DNA of 45,999 bases, from assembly GCF_016415625.1 (NCBI RefSeq), contig NZ_WBXP01000031.1, positions 1 through 45,999 on the forward strand, in the 5' to 3' direction. Under the pieces are notes generated by a model. That model made no database searches. It saw only the letters and a program-made list of their open reading frames with translations, and had not been told where the DNA came from. This DNA comes from Shimwellia pseudoproteus. Its GTDB lineage: Bacteria; Pseudomonadota; Gammaproteobacteria; Enterobacterales; Enterobacteriaceae. A program made the position numbers and the translations under genes. The first letter of the stretch is position 1; each line of letters starts with the position of its first letter. Positions 37,129 to 45,999 of the stretch are shown in pieces.

Positions 37129-39664
37129 GTCGACTGAAACGATGCCCGATTATATTGAGTCTCTCCCGCTTTCTGCTGAGCAGAAAGCGGCACTGCCGAA
37201 ATCGGATTTACAGGCTGTCCATCAGGCGCTGGATAGCGAACACCGGCACTTTCCCCGGGAGGATGATGCGCCTCTGGGGTCAGTGGCTGCGCGGTTAAAC
37301 GCCAGCTGGCCGGATTCACTGGGTGGCCAGCAGTTGATCAAAGATGCCGAAGGCCGCGATCAGCTTCAGGCGATGCCGAAAATCCATCGTTCCGCGATGA
37401 TCCCTGATCCCTGGCGGACTAACCCCGTCGGGCGTTTTTGGGATAGGCTGCGGGGTAAAGATAACTCCGCAAACTATCTCAGCCGCCTGAGTGATGAGGA
37501 AAAAGCCCATGAAACCGGGTGGCGCACCGCGGGGACCATTCGCCGCTATGTGCTGTTGATCCTCACCCTGGTGCAGACCGTGATTGCCACCTGGTATATG
37601 AAGACCATCCTGCCCTATCAGGGATGGTCGCTGATAAGCCCGGCGGACATGGTGGGCCAGGATCTGTGGATTTCGTTTATGCAGCTGCTGCCTTATGTGC
37701 TGCAAAGCGGGATACTGATCTTGTTTGCTATCCTGTTTTGCTGGGTTTCCTCCGGTTTCTGGACTGCCCTGATGGGCTTTCTGCAATTGCTGATCGGTAA
37801 AGATCGTTACAGTATCTCGGCCTCCACCGTGGGGGATGAGCCCATCGATCCGGCCCACCGCACCGCGCTGGTGATGCCTATCTGTAATGAGGACGTCAAC
37901 CGGGTGTTCGCGGGGTTGCGGGCGACCTGGGAGTCGGTGAAAGCGACCGGACAGCAACAGCATTTTGATGTTTACATCCTGAGTGACAGCTACAACCCGG
38001 ATATCTGCGTTGCTGAGCAGAAAGCCTGGATGGAGCTGATTGCTGAAGTCGGTGGGGAAGGGCAGATTTTCTATCGCCGTCGCCGTCGCCGGGTGAAACG
38101 CAAAAGCGGCAACATTGATGACTTCTGCCGTCGCTGGGGCTCCCAGTACAGCTATATGGTGGTGCTGGATGCTGACTCCGTGATGAGCGGTGACTGTCTG
38201 ACTGGCTTGGTGCGGCTGATGGAAGCCAACCCGAATGCCGGTATTATTCAGTCCGCGCCGCGTGCCTCCGGGATGGATACGCTCTATGCCCGCTGCCAGC
38301 AGTTTGCTACCCGGGTTTACGGGCCGCTATTTACTGCCGGCCTGCACTTCTGGCAATTGGGCGAGTCCCACTACTGGGGCCACAATGCGATTATCCGGGT
38401 GAAACCGTTTATTGAGCATTGTGCGCTGGCGCCGCTGCCGGGCGAGGGGAACTTCGCCGGGTCTATCCTTTCCCATGACTTCGTTGAGGCTGCGCTGATG
38501 CGCCGTGCGGGGTGGGGGGTGTGGATAGCCTACGATCTGCCGGGCTCTTATGAAGAGCTGCCGCCTAACTTGCTGGACGAGCTGAAACGCGACCGCCGCT
38601 GGTGCCAGGGGAACCTGATGAACTTCCGGTTGTTCCTGGTCAAAGGGATGCACCCGGTACACCGCGCGGTGTTCCTGACCGGGGTTATGTCATACCTGTC
38701 AGCCCCGCTGTGGTTTACGTTCCTGGCGTTATCCACGGCGTTACAGGTGGTGCATGCGCTAACTGAGCCGCAATACTTCCTGCAACCGCGGCAGCTGTTC
38801 CCGGTGTGGCCACAGTGGCGGCCGGAGCTGGCCATAGCGCTGTTTGCCTCGACCATGGTGCTGTTGTTCCTGCCGAAACTGCTGAGCATTATTCTTATCT
38901 GGTGCAAAGGCACCAAAGAGTATGGCGGCTTTATTCGGGTCACGCTCTCCCTGCTGTTAGAAGTGCTGTTCTCTGTGCTGCTGGCACCGGTGCGTATGCT
39001 GTTTCACACCGTGTTTGTGGTCAGTGCCTTCCTCGGCTGGGAAGTGGTGTGGAACTCTCCACAGCGTGATGATGACTCCACCCCCTGGGGCGAGGCGTTT
39101 ATGCGTCATGGCTCGCAGATGTTGCTGGGGCTGGTGTGGGCAGTGGGCATGGCGTGGCTGGATCTGCGTTTCCTGTTCTGGCTGGCGCCGATTGTGGTGT
39201 CGCTGATCCTCTCTCCGTTTGTCTCGGCGATTTCCAGCCGCGCTACGGTGGGCTTGCGTACCCGGCGCTGGAAGCTGTTCCTGATCCCTGAGGAATATCA
39301 GCAACCGGCGGTATTGCAGGCGATGGACAGCTATCTGGTGCTCAACCGCAGCCGGGAACTGGCCAATGGCTTTATGCACGCGGTATTTCACCCGTCGCTG
39401 AATGCCTTGTCCTGTGCCATGGCGACCGCCCGCCACCGGGCCAGTCATGTGCTGGATATTGCCCGGGACCGTCATGTTGAGCAGGCGCTCAACGAGAACC
39501 CGGATAAACTCAACCGTGACCGCCGTCTGGTGCTACTGAGCGACCCGGTGACCATGGCGAGAATGCACTACCGCGTCTGGTCTAACCCGGAAAAATACTC
39601 CTCCTGGGTTGAGCAGTACCGCCAGTGTCCGCTGGATCCGAATATCCTTCGCACCCGTGGCTAA
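37121..39664 (+). CDS. opgH: Glucan glucosyltransferase OpgH
   Basis: The 847-residue inner-membrane protein has exactly the E. coli length. Two membrane helices come first (about 140-165 and 195-220), then the cytoplasmic GT2 domain: [41 protein letters not shown], and RDRRWCQGN, the QxxRW-type motif. More helices lie in about 515-700, followed by a cytoplasmic tail. It polymerises glucose from UDP-glucose into beta-1,2 glucans. In E. coli it also inhibits FtsZ when UDP-glucose is plentiful. A terminator follows. Confidence 0.98.
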   Translation: MNKSTETMPDYIESLPLSAEQKAALPKSDLQAVHQALDSEHRHFPREDDAPLGSVAARLNASWPDSLGGQQLIKDAEGRDQLQAMPKIHRSAMIPDPWRTNPVGRFWDRLRGKDNSANYLSRLSDEEKAHETGWRTAGTIRRYVLLILTLVQTVIATWYMKTILPYQGWSLISPADMVGQDLWISFMQLLPYVLQSGILILFAILFCWVSSGFWTALMGFLQLLIGKDRYSISASTVGDEPIDPAHRTALVMPICNEDVNRVFAGLRATWESVKATGQQQHFDVYILSDSYNPDICVAEQKAWMELIAEVGGEGQIFYRRRRRRVKRKSGNIDDFCRRWGSQYSYMVVLDADSVMSGDCLTGLVRLMEANPNAGIIQSAPRASGMDTLYARCQQFATRVYGPLFTAGLHFWQLGESHYWGHNAIIRVKPFIEHCALAPLPGEGNFAGSILSHDFVEAALMRRAGWGVWIAYDLPGSYEELPPNLLDELKRDRRWCQGNLMNFRLFLVKGMHPVHRAVFLTGVMSYLSAPLWFTFLALSTALQVVHALTEPQYFLQPRQLFPVWPQWRPELAIALFASTMVLLFLPKLLSIILIWCKGTKEYGGFIRVTLSLLLEVLFSVLLAPVRMLFHTVFVVSAFLGWEVVWNSPQRDDDSTPWGEAFMRHGSQMLLGLVWAVGMAWLDLRFLFWLAPIVVSLILSPFVSAISSRATVGLRTRRWKLFLIPEEYQQPAVLQAMDSYLVLNRSRELANGFMHAVFHPSLNALSCAMATARHRASHVLDIARDRHVEQALNENPDKLNRDRRLVLLSDPVTMARMHYRVWSNPEKYSSWVEQYRQCPLDPNILRTRG

Positions 39665-39691
39665 TTAGCGGCAGTGCCGCGCACAGTTGAG

Positions 39692-39726
39692 AAATGCCGT
39701 CCGGTGCCCCGGGCGGCATTTTTTTA
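39692..39726 (+). terminator. Rho-independent terminator after opgGH
   Basis: The 13-bp stem (aaatgccgtccgg with ccgggcggcattt, one G-T pair) has a short loop and ends in a T-run, 27 bp after opgH. Confidence 0.88.
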
Positions 39727-39775
39727 TCGGCCGCTTGCCCGTTATACTGGCAAAAACAGACCACAGGGGAACCCC

Positions 39776-40003
39776 GTGAAAGCAGTGATTATCGTGCTCA
39801 TTAGCCTGATGCTCTCAGGATGCGGCAGTATTATCAGCCGGACAGTACCGGGCCAGGGGCACGGAAACCAGTATTACCCCGGGGTACAGTGGGATCTGCG
39901 GGATTCCCCCTGGCGATACGTGACGGTGATTGATCTGCCGTTTTCGCTGATCTTTGATACCCTGCTGCTGCCGGTTGATGCCAGCCACGGGCCGTATGAC
40001 TGA
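39776..40003 (+). CDS. yceK: YceK family lipoprotein
   Basis: The 75-residue protein starts at GTG 39776 behind agggga and has the same length as E. coli YceK. The signal ends in the lipobox LSGC with C16 as lipidation site. Then come SIISRTVPGQGHGNQYYPGVQ and a short hydrophobic segment (IDLPFSLIFDTLLLPVD), as in the DUF1375 family. Function unknown. Convergent with msyB with a 3-bp gap. Confidence 0.93.
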   Translation: MKAVIIVLISLMLSGCGSIISRTVPGQGHGNQYYPGVQWDLRDSPWRYVTVIDLPFSLIFDTLLLPVDASHGPYD

Positions 40004-40006
40004 GTA

Positions 40007-40396
40007 TTAACGCTCGTCCCACTCATCGGCGGCGGCTTCACCTTCTTCGGTATCCAGCGGCGGTTCGAGCTGAAATTCGCCGTTGTCCCACTCGTGCAGG
40101 GTGTTTTCTTCTTGCCATTGCTGGCGGATTTCGCCTATCTCATAATCCCCGTCGAACACACTCTGCGCCGCCACACCGGAGAGTAACGGGATGCAGTCAG
40201 CGGGATCTTCATCGTCGTCGCCGAGGAATTCTGCCCGCCACATCTCGTCGCCATCCTGCATGATGTACTTCTGCACCGACAGCTGCTCTACGTTGGCGTC
40301 GCTCTCTTCCAGAGTATGGGCGGCAAGGAACGCCTCCCGTGCGGCATCGATGGCCTCATCAAGGGTATAGTAGAAAGTATCGTCATGGCTGGACAT
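40007..40396 (-). CDS. msyB: Acidic protein MsyB
   Basis: The 129-residue, strongly acidic protein matches E. coli MsyB (124), especially its C-terminal half (LSGVAAQSVFDGDY, WQEENTLHEWD, FQLEPPLDTEEG, AADEWDER). In E. coli multicopy msyB suppresses secY and secA mutants; the direct role is unclear. Cytoplasmic; no motifs for catalysis. Ribosome binding site aggaga. Confidence 0.94.
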   Translation of the reverse strand: MSSHDDTFYYTLDEAIDAAREAFLAAHTLEESDANVEQLSVQKYIMQDGDEMWRAEFLGDDDEDPADCIPLLSGVAAQSVFDGDYEIGEIRQQWQEENTLHEWDNGEFQLEPPLDTEEGEAAADEWDER

Positions 40397-40763
40397 TGGT
40401 CACTCTCCTGATCTGATTGGCAAAGGGGGTAATTCAATCTATAGACGGGCGCAACCTGAGCGTCAATATAAGACAGCCTTTCAGGATTGATATGGCAAAA
40501 AAAATCCCTACCGGAGTAGGGAGCATAGGTGCGAAGGATGATAAAAGGATAAGACAATGAGTTCGTGAGGGGGATATTCGCATTAACCGGTAAAAATGAG
40601 AATATTGAAATTCTCATTATGTGATATCAAACGACATGTTGTGCGGATATTAACAATAAGTACGGAAGTTATTTGCCTGGTGCTTGTTAATCAATAACCT
40701 GAGTAAAATAAATTTCACATCATCTTTCAGTTATACGACAAAATACGCACGGTTAAGCGCTGC
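40397..40763. other. Intergenic region between msyB and mdtG
   Basis: The 367 bp are markedly AT-rich from about 40530 to 40750. They contain the msyB promoter and a minus-strand terminator at 40497-40522. No gene seen. Confidence 0.5.
40497..40522 (-). terminator. Terminator-like hairpin, minus strand
   Basis: The perfect 7-bp stem tccctac / gtaggga with loop cgga is followed on the minus strand by eight T. It could end mdtG transcription some 240 bp after the gene. Confidence 0.7.
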
Positions 40764-41981
40764 TTATGGGGCATTGACTGGCTTTTTATTGCGTAAGCTG
40801 ACCCAGGAATAGAACGCATTAAATAATACTACTACAGCGGTGACACAAAACACGGTACGGAAACCATAATGGGCGGCCACCGCAGAACCGATCAGTGGCC
40901 CGGTGACGTTGCCAATATCCCGGAAGGACTGGTTGTAACTGAAAATTCGCCCGGAGATCTGGTTAGTGGCGTTATACACCAGCAGTGTCTGCACCGCCGG
41001 AAGTAACGCACCGTCTGCTGCACCCAGCAGAAAGCGCAAGATCCCCAGCTGCAGAGGGGTTTGTACCCAGGCCATTGGCAACAGCAGCAGAACTGAGACT
41101 ATCAGCGCCACGATGAGGATTTTCTCCGGCCCGATACGGTCGCCGAGTTTCCCCAGCCGGGGGGCGCTTATCAGGGCGGCCACCCCGGGAACCGACGCTA
41201 TCATGCCGCTGATAAACGCCAGGTTGGCGACATTTCCCGCCAGCTCCCGCACATACAGGGTGAGGATGGGCGCAATGGACCCTGTGGCGACCTGGATAAT
41301 CATGGTGGTAACAAACAGGCTAAGGACCAGCCGCGGGCGCTTCAGGGAGCTAAAAACCTGGCGCGCGCTGAGCATTGCCTGGCGGGATACCGGTTCAAAG
41401 CGCTCCTCGATAAAGAACCAGGTGAGCAGAAAACAGCACAGCAGTACGCTGGCGGTAATAAAAAATACCGGGCGCAGGCCGTAGCTGTCTGCCAGCAGCC
41501 CGCCGGCTAGCGGACCAAGTAGCGCCCCGGCTACCCCGCCAGTAGATAGCGTGCCCAGCGCCCAGCCGCTTTTCTGGCGCGGCACCTGGGTGGCAATCAG
41601 CGCATTGGCGTTGGGAATATAGCCCCCCAGTAAGCCGAGCAGGGCGCGCAGTACCAGGAATTGCCAGATATTCTGCGCCATCCCCATCAGTAGCATCACA
41701 ATGGCCATGCCGAGGGCGGAGCGTAACAGCATCAGCTTACGGCCTTTACGATCGGCCAGGCTGCCCCAGAACGGGGAGGCGATGGCGGAGAATAAAAAAG
41801 TGATGCTGAATACCAGGCCGGACCAGATATTGAGTGATTCATGGTTATGTACCCCCAGCGCCTCGACATACAGCGGCAGGAAGGGCATCACCAGGCTGAA
41901 TGCTGCGCCGGTTAAAAAACAGCCAAACCAGGTAATGGTCAGGTTACGTTTCCAGTTCAGCGGATGGGCTGGGCTATGCAT
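40764..41981 (-). CDS. mdtG: Multidrug efflux MFS transporter MdtG
   Basis: The 405-residue protein has twelve membrane helices and MFS motif A between helices 2 and 3 ([14 protein letters not shown]). It follows E. coli MdtG (YceE) closely ([64 protein letters not shown]). It exports drugs such as fosfomycin and deoxycholate when overproduced, and in E. coli it belongs to the marA/soxS/rob regulon; I did not identify a marbox. Confidence 0.96.
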   Translation of the reverse strand: MHSPAHPLNWKRNLTITWFGCFLTGAAFSLVMPFLPLYVEALGVHNHESLNIWSGLVFSITFLFSAIASPFWGSLADRKGRKLMLLRSALGMAIVMLLMGMAQNIWQFLVLRALLGLLGGYIPNANALIATQVPRQKSGWALGTLSTGGVAGALLGPLAGGLLADSYGLRPVFFITASVLLCCFLLTWFFIEERFEPVSRQAMLSARQVFSSLKRPRLVLSLFVTTMIIQVATGSIAPILTLYVRELAGNVANLAFISGMIASVPGVAALISAPRLGKLGDRIGPEKILIVALIVSVLLLLPMAWVQTPLQLGILRFLLGAADGALLPAVQTLLVYNATNQISGRIFSYNQSFRDIGNVTGPLIGSAVAAHYGFRTVFCVTAVVVLFNAFYSWVSLRNKKPVNAP

Positions 41982-42121
41982 AAGGGTCGACGCGTTCGCT
42001 ATGCCGGGAGGGGCAGGGTGGATAGTTAGAGGGCTAATTATGCGCCCAGAGGCTAATGGCGCGCAAATTATAAGGAAATAAACGACGGGGATTTATCATA
42101 CCAGCCAGTGGCGTTGTGACT

Positions 42122-42143
42122 AAAAAGCCGCCCGTGGGCGGCT
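42122..42143 (-). terminator. Rho-independent terminator of lpxL
   Basis: The stem agccgccc / gggcggct is followed on the minus strand by five T; it lies 12 bp after the lpxL stop. Confidence 0.8.
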
Positions 42144-42154
42144 GTGCAGATCGG

Positions 42155-43075
42155 TTAATAGCAGGGCGGCACGCCCTCTGGCCGGGTTTTAAAGCGCCGG
42201 TGGAGCCACATATATTGCGCCGGCGCCATCATGATGCAGTGCTCGACAATTTTATTCATCCAGGCGGCGGTCTCTTCCGGGCTGCCCAGCGGCGGATCAT
42301 TTTCCGGCGGCAGCATAATCAATTCATAGCCTTTACCGTCCGGTTTACGGCGCGGAACAAACGGTACAATACTGGCTTTGGACATTTTCGCCAGCATCCA
42401 GGTGCCGGAGGTGGTGGCGGCCTGCTCAACGGCAAACAGCGGCACAAATACGCTGTTACGGGGGCCATAATCGTGGTCCGGCGCGTACCAGATAACCTCA
42501 CCGTTTTTCAGTGCCCGGATCATCCCTTTGAGATCTTTGCGATCGAGCATGGTCTTGTTGGAGCGGGTCCGCCCCCAGGTCTGTAGCCAGCCGATGACTG
42601 GGTTATCATTGGGACGGTAAACCCCAATGCCGGGGGCGTTGATACCGAAAATACGCGCCCCCAGTTCGAGGGTCAGAAAATGCAGGCCAATCAACAAAAT
42701 ACCGCGTTTCGCTGCCTGTAATTTGTGTACTTCGTCAAAGCCGATAACGTCAAACCAGCGTTTTACCCGCCAGTCTGGCCAGAACCAGGCCATGCCGGTT
42801 TCCATCACCCCCATACCCACGGAGCGAAAATTTTCGACCACGTGGCGCTTGCGCTCGGCGTCTGACATCGCCGGGAAGCACAGTTCAAGATTACGGTAGG
42901 CGATTTTTACCCGTCGTTTAAGAACCCGCATGGCAAGCCAGCCCATGGCGGAGCCAATGCGGTAAATAATCGGGTAGGGAAGAAGTACCACCAGATACAG
43001 CACACCGATCCCCAGCCAGGTAAGCCAATAGCGGGGATGTAAAAGGGAGCGGGTAAAACGCGGTAAATGGGTCAT
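42155..43075 (-). CDS. lpxL: Kdo2-lipid IVA lauroyltransferase LpxL
   Basis: The 306-residue protein has exactly the E. coli length, with one N-terminal membrane helix (about 17-36) and the late acyltransferase domain. The catalytic HX4E is H132-E137 (HFLTLE); [35 protein letters not shown] and [13 protein letters not shown] are further conserved blocks. It adds laurate to Kdo2-lipid IVA at the inner membrane, the fifth acyl chain of lipid A. Alone in its transcript. Confidence 0.97.
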   Translation of the reverse strand: MTHLPRFTRSLLHPRYWLTWLGIGVLYLVVLLPYPIIYRIGSAMGWLAMRVLKRRVKIAYRNLELCFPAMSDAERKRHVVENFRSVGMGVMETGMAWFWPDWRVKRWFDVIGFDEVHKLQAAKRGILLIGLHFLTLELGARIFGINAPGIGVYRPNDNPVIGWLQTWGRTRSNKTMLDRKDLKGMIRALKNGEVIWYAPDHDYGPRNSVFVPLFAVEQAATTSGTWMLAKMSKASIVPFVPRRKPDGKGYELIMLPPENDPPLGSPEETAAWMNKIVEHCIMMAPAQYMWLHRRFKTRPEGVPPCY

Positions 43076-43287
43076 GAGATCCTGTAGTTATAAATAAGGT
43101 TCCTGTTTGTCCATTGTGACACCATTTTATGGCGGACCAAAATGTCTCTGTGGTGACCGGTTACTTCATCAACAATGGTTGCGGATAGATTGATATTCCG
43201 AATGAAATGTAGCGCAAATTAAATAGATGTAAAATATGGCGTGCTGCTATAAGATGCGGCCACTTTTTTTCATCAGGAGCGTACACC

Positions 43288-44346
43288 ATGCCAGTGTTAC
43301 ACAACCGGATTAATAATAACGCCCTCAGGGCGCAGGTTCAGGCGGACAATGTCCCGCGGACAACAATCTCATTTTACAAATACCTCACCCTTGAGGATCC
43401 CCAACAAACCCGGGATGCGCTGTACACTGCATTTAGCGCCCTTGGGGTGCTGGGGCGTATTTATCTCGCCCGGGAAGGGATCAACGCGCAAATTAGCGTG
43501 CCCACGGCCAATGTCGACGCGCTGCGCGACACTCTCTATCAATACGATCCCCGGCTGGATGGGTTGCGGCTGAACATTGCCCTCGATGACGACGGAAAAT
43601 CCTTTTGGGTGCTGCGCATGAAGGTCCGGGACCGGATTGTGGCCGACGGTATTGATGATCCGACATTTGACCCCGGCGCCGTAGGGGAATACCTGGATGC
43701 CGCGGCGGTGAACGCCATGGCGGACAGCCCGGACACGGTGTTTATTGATATGCGTAACCACTACGAATATGAAGTGGGCCACTTTGAGAATGCCCTTGAG
43801 ATCCCGGCGGACACCTTCCGCGAGCAGTTACCCAAAGCCGTAGAGATGATGGCACAGCACCGGGATAAAAATATCGTGATGTATTGTACCGGGGGCATTC
43901 GCTGTGAGAAAGCCAGTGCCTGGATGCGCCATAACGGTTTTAACAAGGTGTATCACATCGAGGGGGGGATTATCGAATATGCCCGCAAGGCCCGGGAACA
44001 GGGGTTGCCGGTGCGGTTTATCGGTAAAAACTTTGTTTTCGACCAGCGGATGGGGGAGCGTATCTCACCGGAGGTAATTGCCCACTGCCACCAGTGCGGC
44101 GCCCCCTGCGATAGCCATACTAATTGTGTGAATGATGGCTGCCACCTGCTGTTTATCCAGTGCCCCCGTTGCGCTGAAATCTATCAGGGGTGCTGTAGCG
44201 AGCGCTGCCGTGATGAGCTCTCCCTGCCAGAAGAAGAGCAGCGCCGTCGCCGGGCCGGGCGTGAAACCGGCACCCGGATTTTTAATAAATCCCGCGGGGC
44301 GCTTAATACCATGCTGGGTATCCCGGACCCGGAAAAAGACGCCTGA
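43288..44346 (+). CDS. trhO: tRNA uridine(34) hydroxylase TrhO
   Basis: The 352-residue rhodanese-domain protein (formerly YceA, 350 in E. coli) has an N-terminal ferredoxin-like domain and a rhodanese domain with the active loop CTGGIRCEK, catalytic C200. A cysteine-rich tail follows ([26 protein letters not shown]) that probably binds metal. It catalyses oxygen-dependent 5-hydroxylation of U34 in tRNA. ATG 43288 has caggag upstream. yceI and yceJ, next in E. coli, are not here. Confidence 0.96.
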   Translation: MPVLHNRINNNALRAQVQADNVPRTTISFYKYLTLEDPQQTRDALYTAFSALGVLGRIYLAREGINAQISVPTANVDALRDTLYQYDPRLDGLRLNIALDDDGKSFWVLRMKVRDRIVADGIDDPTFDPGAVGEYLDAAAVNAMADSPDTVFIDMRNHYEYEVGHFENALEIPADTFREQLPKAVEMMAQHRDKNIVMYCTGGIRCEKASAWMRHNGFNKVYHIEGGIIEYARKAREQGLPVRFIGKNFVFDQRMGERISPEVIAHCHQCGAPCDSHTNCVNDGCHLLFIQCPRCAEIYQGCCSERCRDELSLPEEEQRRRRAGRETGTRIFNKSRGALNTMLGIPDPEKDA

Positions 44347-44382
44347 CACCCCGGAGCGCGCCGTGCGCTGGCCGGTTAGCCG

Positions 44383-45513
44383 TTATTGCGCTGCGGCAGA
44401 GGCAAACCTGTCCAGCCGGAAGCGGCGCAGATCAAACGCCACCGGCTGTGATTGGGCAAACTGGCTGGCTATCTCGCCCAGCACGCTGGCAAATTTAAAG
44501 CCGTGGCCGCTGAGCCCGGTAATCACCATCCCGTTGGGGATGCCGGGCAGGGTGTCGACAATAAAGTCCTCATCCGGGGTGTTATCGTAGGTGCAGGACT
44601 CCCCATACAGACAGCCGCCGATGCCGGGCAGGATCTGACGCAGGAAAGGGAAGGCTTCTGAACCGTCACCGGGGCACTGGGCAAAGGGCAGCCGCTGCTC
44701 TGGGTGGCTAATCGCCTGGCCGCCATTATGTTTGCCTATCTTCAGGGTGTCGTTCTCCGCCGGGAAACCGTAAAACTGATCGCCATTGGGCAGCTCGCCG
44801 GTAAACGCCGGGAAGCGGTTACTGGTGGCATAGCGCCCGTCTGCCTGGAACCAGGCAAACACTTTACGCACCGGGGTAACCGGCAGTGTCGGGGCCAGCG
44901 TTTTCACCCAGGTACCGGCACTGAGCAACAGTTTATGTCCGGTGAATTCCCCTTCCGGTGTCGTTACTACCGCGCCGTCGTCCAGTGCCTCAATGGCTGT
45001 CACCGGGCAGTTAAATAATTGGCTACACCCGGCTTCCCGGGCGAGGGTTATCCAGGTACTGATGGCCTTTTCGCTGTACAGCACCCCGGCATTGGGCTCA
45101 AACAACCCCAGATAGTTATCCGGTACGCTGATTTGCGGCCAGCGCTGGCGAAGCTGGCTGGCGGTTAACGGCTCCAGAGGGAGATCCCAGCGGCTGGCGC
45201 TGTTGCGGACACCCGCCAGAAAGGCTGAATCTTGTGGGCCAAGGTTCAGTACGCCGGTTTTATCAAAAATGGGCTCGTTGCAGTGGGCCTGTAATTCCCC
45301 CCACAATTGCTGGGCGCGCAGCACCAGCGGGACATAGTATTCGCCTTCGCCGTAGGCATGGCGAATGAGCCGGGTGTCGCCGTGGTGGCTTCCCTGCTTG
45401 TGGGGCGGGTGAGCGCTGTCGATCATCAGCACCCGTAAACCGGCCTGGGTGGCATAATAGCCAGCGGCGGCCCCAACGGAGCCACTGCCCACAATGATAA
45501 AATCATATTCCAT
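44383..45513 (-). CDS. solA: N-methyl-L-tryptophan oxidase SolA
   Basis: The 376-residue flavoprotein has the FAD-binding [14 protein letters not shown] near residues 8-21, [23 protein letters not shown] near 42-64, and [12 protein letters not shown]. Near the C terminus [14 protein letters not shown] carries the cysteine that binds FAD covalently, and [12 protein letters not shown] follows. It oxidatively demethylates N-methyltryptophan and sarcosine. ATG 45513 is chosen because E. coli SolA starts MKYDLIIIGSG; the frame is open 21 codons further. bssS lies upstream in the same direction, with a terminator in between. Confidence 0.95.
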   Translation of the reverse strand: MEYDFIIVGSGSVGAAAGYYATQAGLRVLMIDSAHPPHKQGSHHGDTRLIRHAYGEGEYYVPLVLRAQQLWGELQAHCNEPIFDKTGVLNLGPQDSAFLAGVRNSASRWDLPLEPLTASQLRQRWPQISVPDNYLGLFEPNAGVLYSEKAISTWITLAREAGCSQLFNCPVTAIEALDDGAVVTTPEGEFTGHKLLLSAGTWVKTLAPTLPVTPVRKVFAWFQADGRYATSNRFPAFTGELPNGDQFYGFPAENDTLKIGKHNGGQAISHPEQRLPFAQCPGDGSEAFPFLRQILPGIGGCLYGESCTYDNTPDEDFIVDTLPGIPNGMVITGLSGHGFKFASVLGEIASQFAQSQPVAFDLRRFRLDRFASAAAQ

Positions 45514-45587
45514 AATGTGAGACTCATTATTCGGTAACGTAGTTAGCAGGGTAATTAACCAGCCGTTAACAGGCAATAGGCAACAAT

Positions 45588-45612
45588 AAAAAAGGCACCC
45601 CTGAGGGTGCCT
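45588..45612 (-). terminator. Rho-independent terminator of bssS
   Basis: The perfect 8-bp stem aggcaccc / gggtgcct with loop ctga is followed on the minus strand by a T-rich run. It lies 18 bp after the bssS stop and separates it from solA. Confidence 0.85.
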
Positions 45613-45630
45613 GGTGAAAATGGTGCCGGA

Positions 45631-45885
45631 CTAATGCTTACGATAATCATTTTCGTGGTAGTCGCTGGACTCTATTTTTGCAATACCGGCTTCAAGAATA
45701 GAAATAAATTGTCTGGCGACGTCCGTGGTAAGCCACAATGTTTGTCCGACTTCGGTTTCTTTCTCGTCTGGCTTGTTCAGTGTCAGGTAGTGCAGGCGTA
45801 GCATCAGCGCATCATAGCTATCTACTGTGCTGATATCCCATCCGACGAGGGGATGTGTGTGGATGACTTCGTTATTTTTTTCCAT
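45631..45885 (-). CDS. bssS: Biofilm regulator BssS
   Basis: The 84-residue cytoplasmic protein has exactly the E. coli length and is highly similar (THPLVGWDISTVDSYDALMLRLHY, EVGQTLWLTTDVARQFISILEAGIAKIES). BssS affects biofilm formation and indole/AI-2 signalling in E. coli by an unknown mechanism. The start at ATG 45885 is preferred: aaggggg sits five bases or so upstream and the product then equals the E. coli N terminus. The IS903-group element begins 17 bp upstream of this ATG, so the ribosome binding site remains but the native promoter is displaced. Confidence 0.95.
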   Translation of the reverse strand: MEKNNEVIHTHPLVGWDISTVDSYDALMLRLHYLTLNKPDEKETEVGQTLWLTTDVARQFISILEAGIAKIESSDYHENDYRKH

Positions 45886-45902
45886 CATAACCCCCTTAAT
45901 AC

Positions 45903-45999
45903 GGCTTTGTTGAATAAATCGAACTTTTAGCCGAAATTAGGATCAGATCACCACACTCCTGACCCTGTAGCGACATCCTGTGACAAAGCAAAAGTTCAA
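45903..45999 (+). mobile_element. 5' end of an IS903-group insertion sequence (IS5 family)
   Basis: The segment begins with the 18-bp terminal repeat ggctttgttgaataaatc at 45903-45920, the reverse complement of the repeat at 79-96. The following bases (gaacttttagc...) are the usual left end before the transposase gene. Same orientation as the copy at the left window edge. The flank at 45894-45902 (ccttaatac) does not match the flank at 97-105 (ccgcagatc), so the two ends visible here do not share a 9-bp target duplication. Confidence 0.93.
45980..45999 (+). CDS. IS903-group transposase, N-terminal start (partial)
   Basis: GTG 45980 opens the frame V/M-T-K-Q-K-F, matching the start of IS903-type transposases (xKQKFK...). 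The window ends after six codons. Together with the left-edge tail this shows that two copies of the same or very similar element bracket the window. Confidence 0.75.

Overview
The window is chromosomal DNA of a member of the Enterobacteriaceae. Most of it keeps the gene order of the Escherichia coli 22-24 minute region: agp, yccJ-wrbA, ymdF, rutR, putA/putP, efeUOB, phoH, serX, ghrA-ycdX-ycdY-ycdZ, csgD, ymdB, opgC/opgGH, yceK, msyB, mdtG, lpxL, trhO, solA, bssS. The proteins align along their whole length with remembered E. coli homologues but differ clearly from them, and the DNA is GC-rich, so this is not E. coli itself. I cannot fix the genus from sequence alone; Shimwellia is only a guess.

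Left end (1-9.6 kb), accessory: the last codons and terminal inverted repeat of an IS903-group (IS5 family) insertion sequence lie at 1-96. They abut the 3' end of a giant type I secreted adhesin gene (97-450). Next come its secretion genes: a TolC-like outer-membrane protein, a LapB/BapC-like ABC transporter with an in-frame TGA near its start, and an HlyD-like adaptor. Two unusual genes follow. One encodes a 1047-residue protein joining a predicted alpha/alpha-barrel domain to a GtfA/TagE-like glycosyltransferase. The other encodes an exported HExxH metalloprotease. Together they suggest an adhesin that is exported, glycosylated and proteolytically handled by dedicated partners. Here the system looks damaged, by the IS in the adhesin and by the nonsense codon in the ABC gene.

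9.6-29.3 kb: a CptA-type phosphoethanolamine transferase, agp, yccJ-wrbA and ymdF. Then rutR without the rutA-G operon; a DMT-family permease sits in its place. The proline locus follows, putA and putP divergent around a region with PutA-type operator repeats, with putP carrying an amber codon 55 codons before the natural end. After that come the Fur-box-preceded ferrous iron operon efeUOB, phoH, an RluA-family pseudouridine synthase and a DUF1272 protein. The pga (poly-N-acetylglucosamine) operon that E. coli has here is absent. tRNA-Ser (GGA) is followed in its own direction by two nearly identical 121-bp structured repeats that copy the tRNA 3' end, each followed by a terminator-like hairpin.

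29.5-45.9 kb: ghrA, ycdX, ycdY and ycdZ, then csgD alone with none of the curli structural, export or assembly genes. Next are ymdB, the osmoregulated periplasmic glucan genes opgC and opgGH, yceK, msyB, mdtG, lpxL, trhO, solA and bssS. The window ends inside a second IS903-group copy, in the same orientation as the first, inserted 17 bp upstream of the bssS start codon. A recurring theme is biofilm genes that are broken, orphaned or missing: the type I adhesin, curli, pga and the promoter region of bssS.
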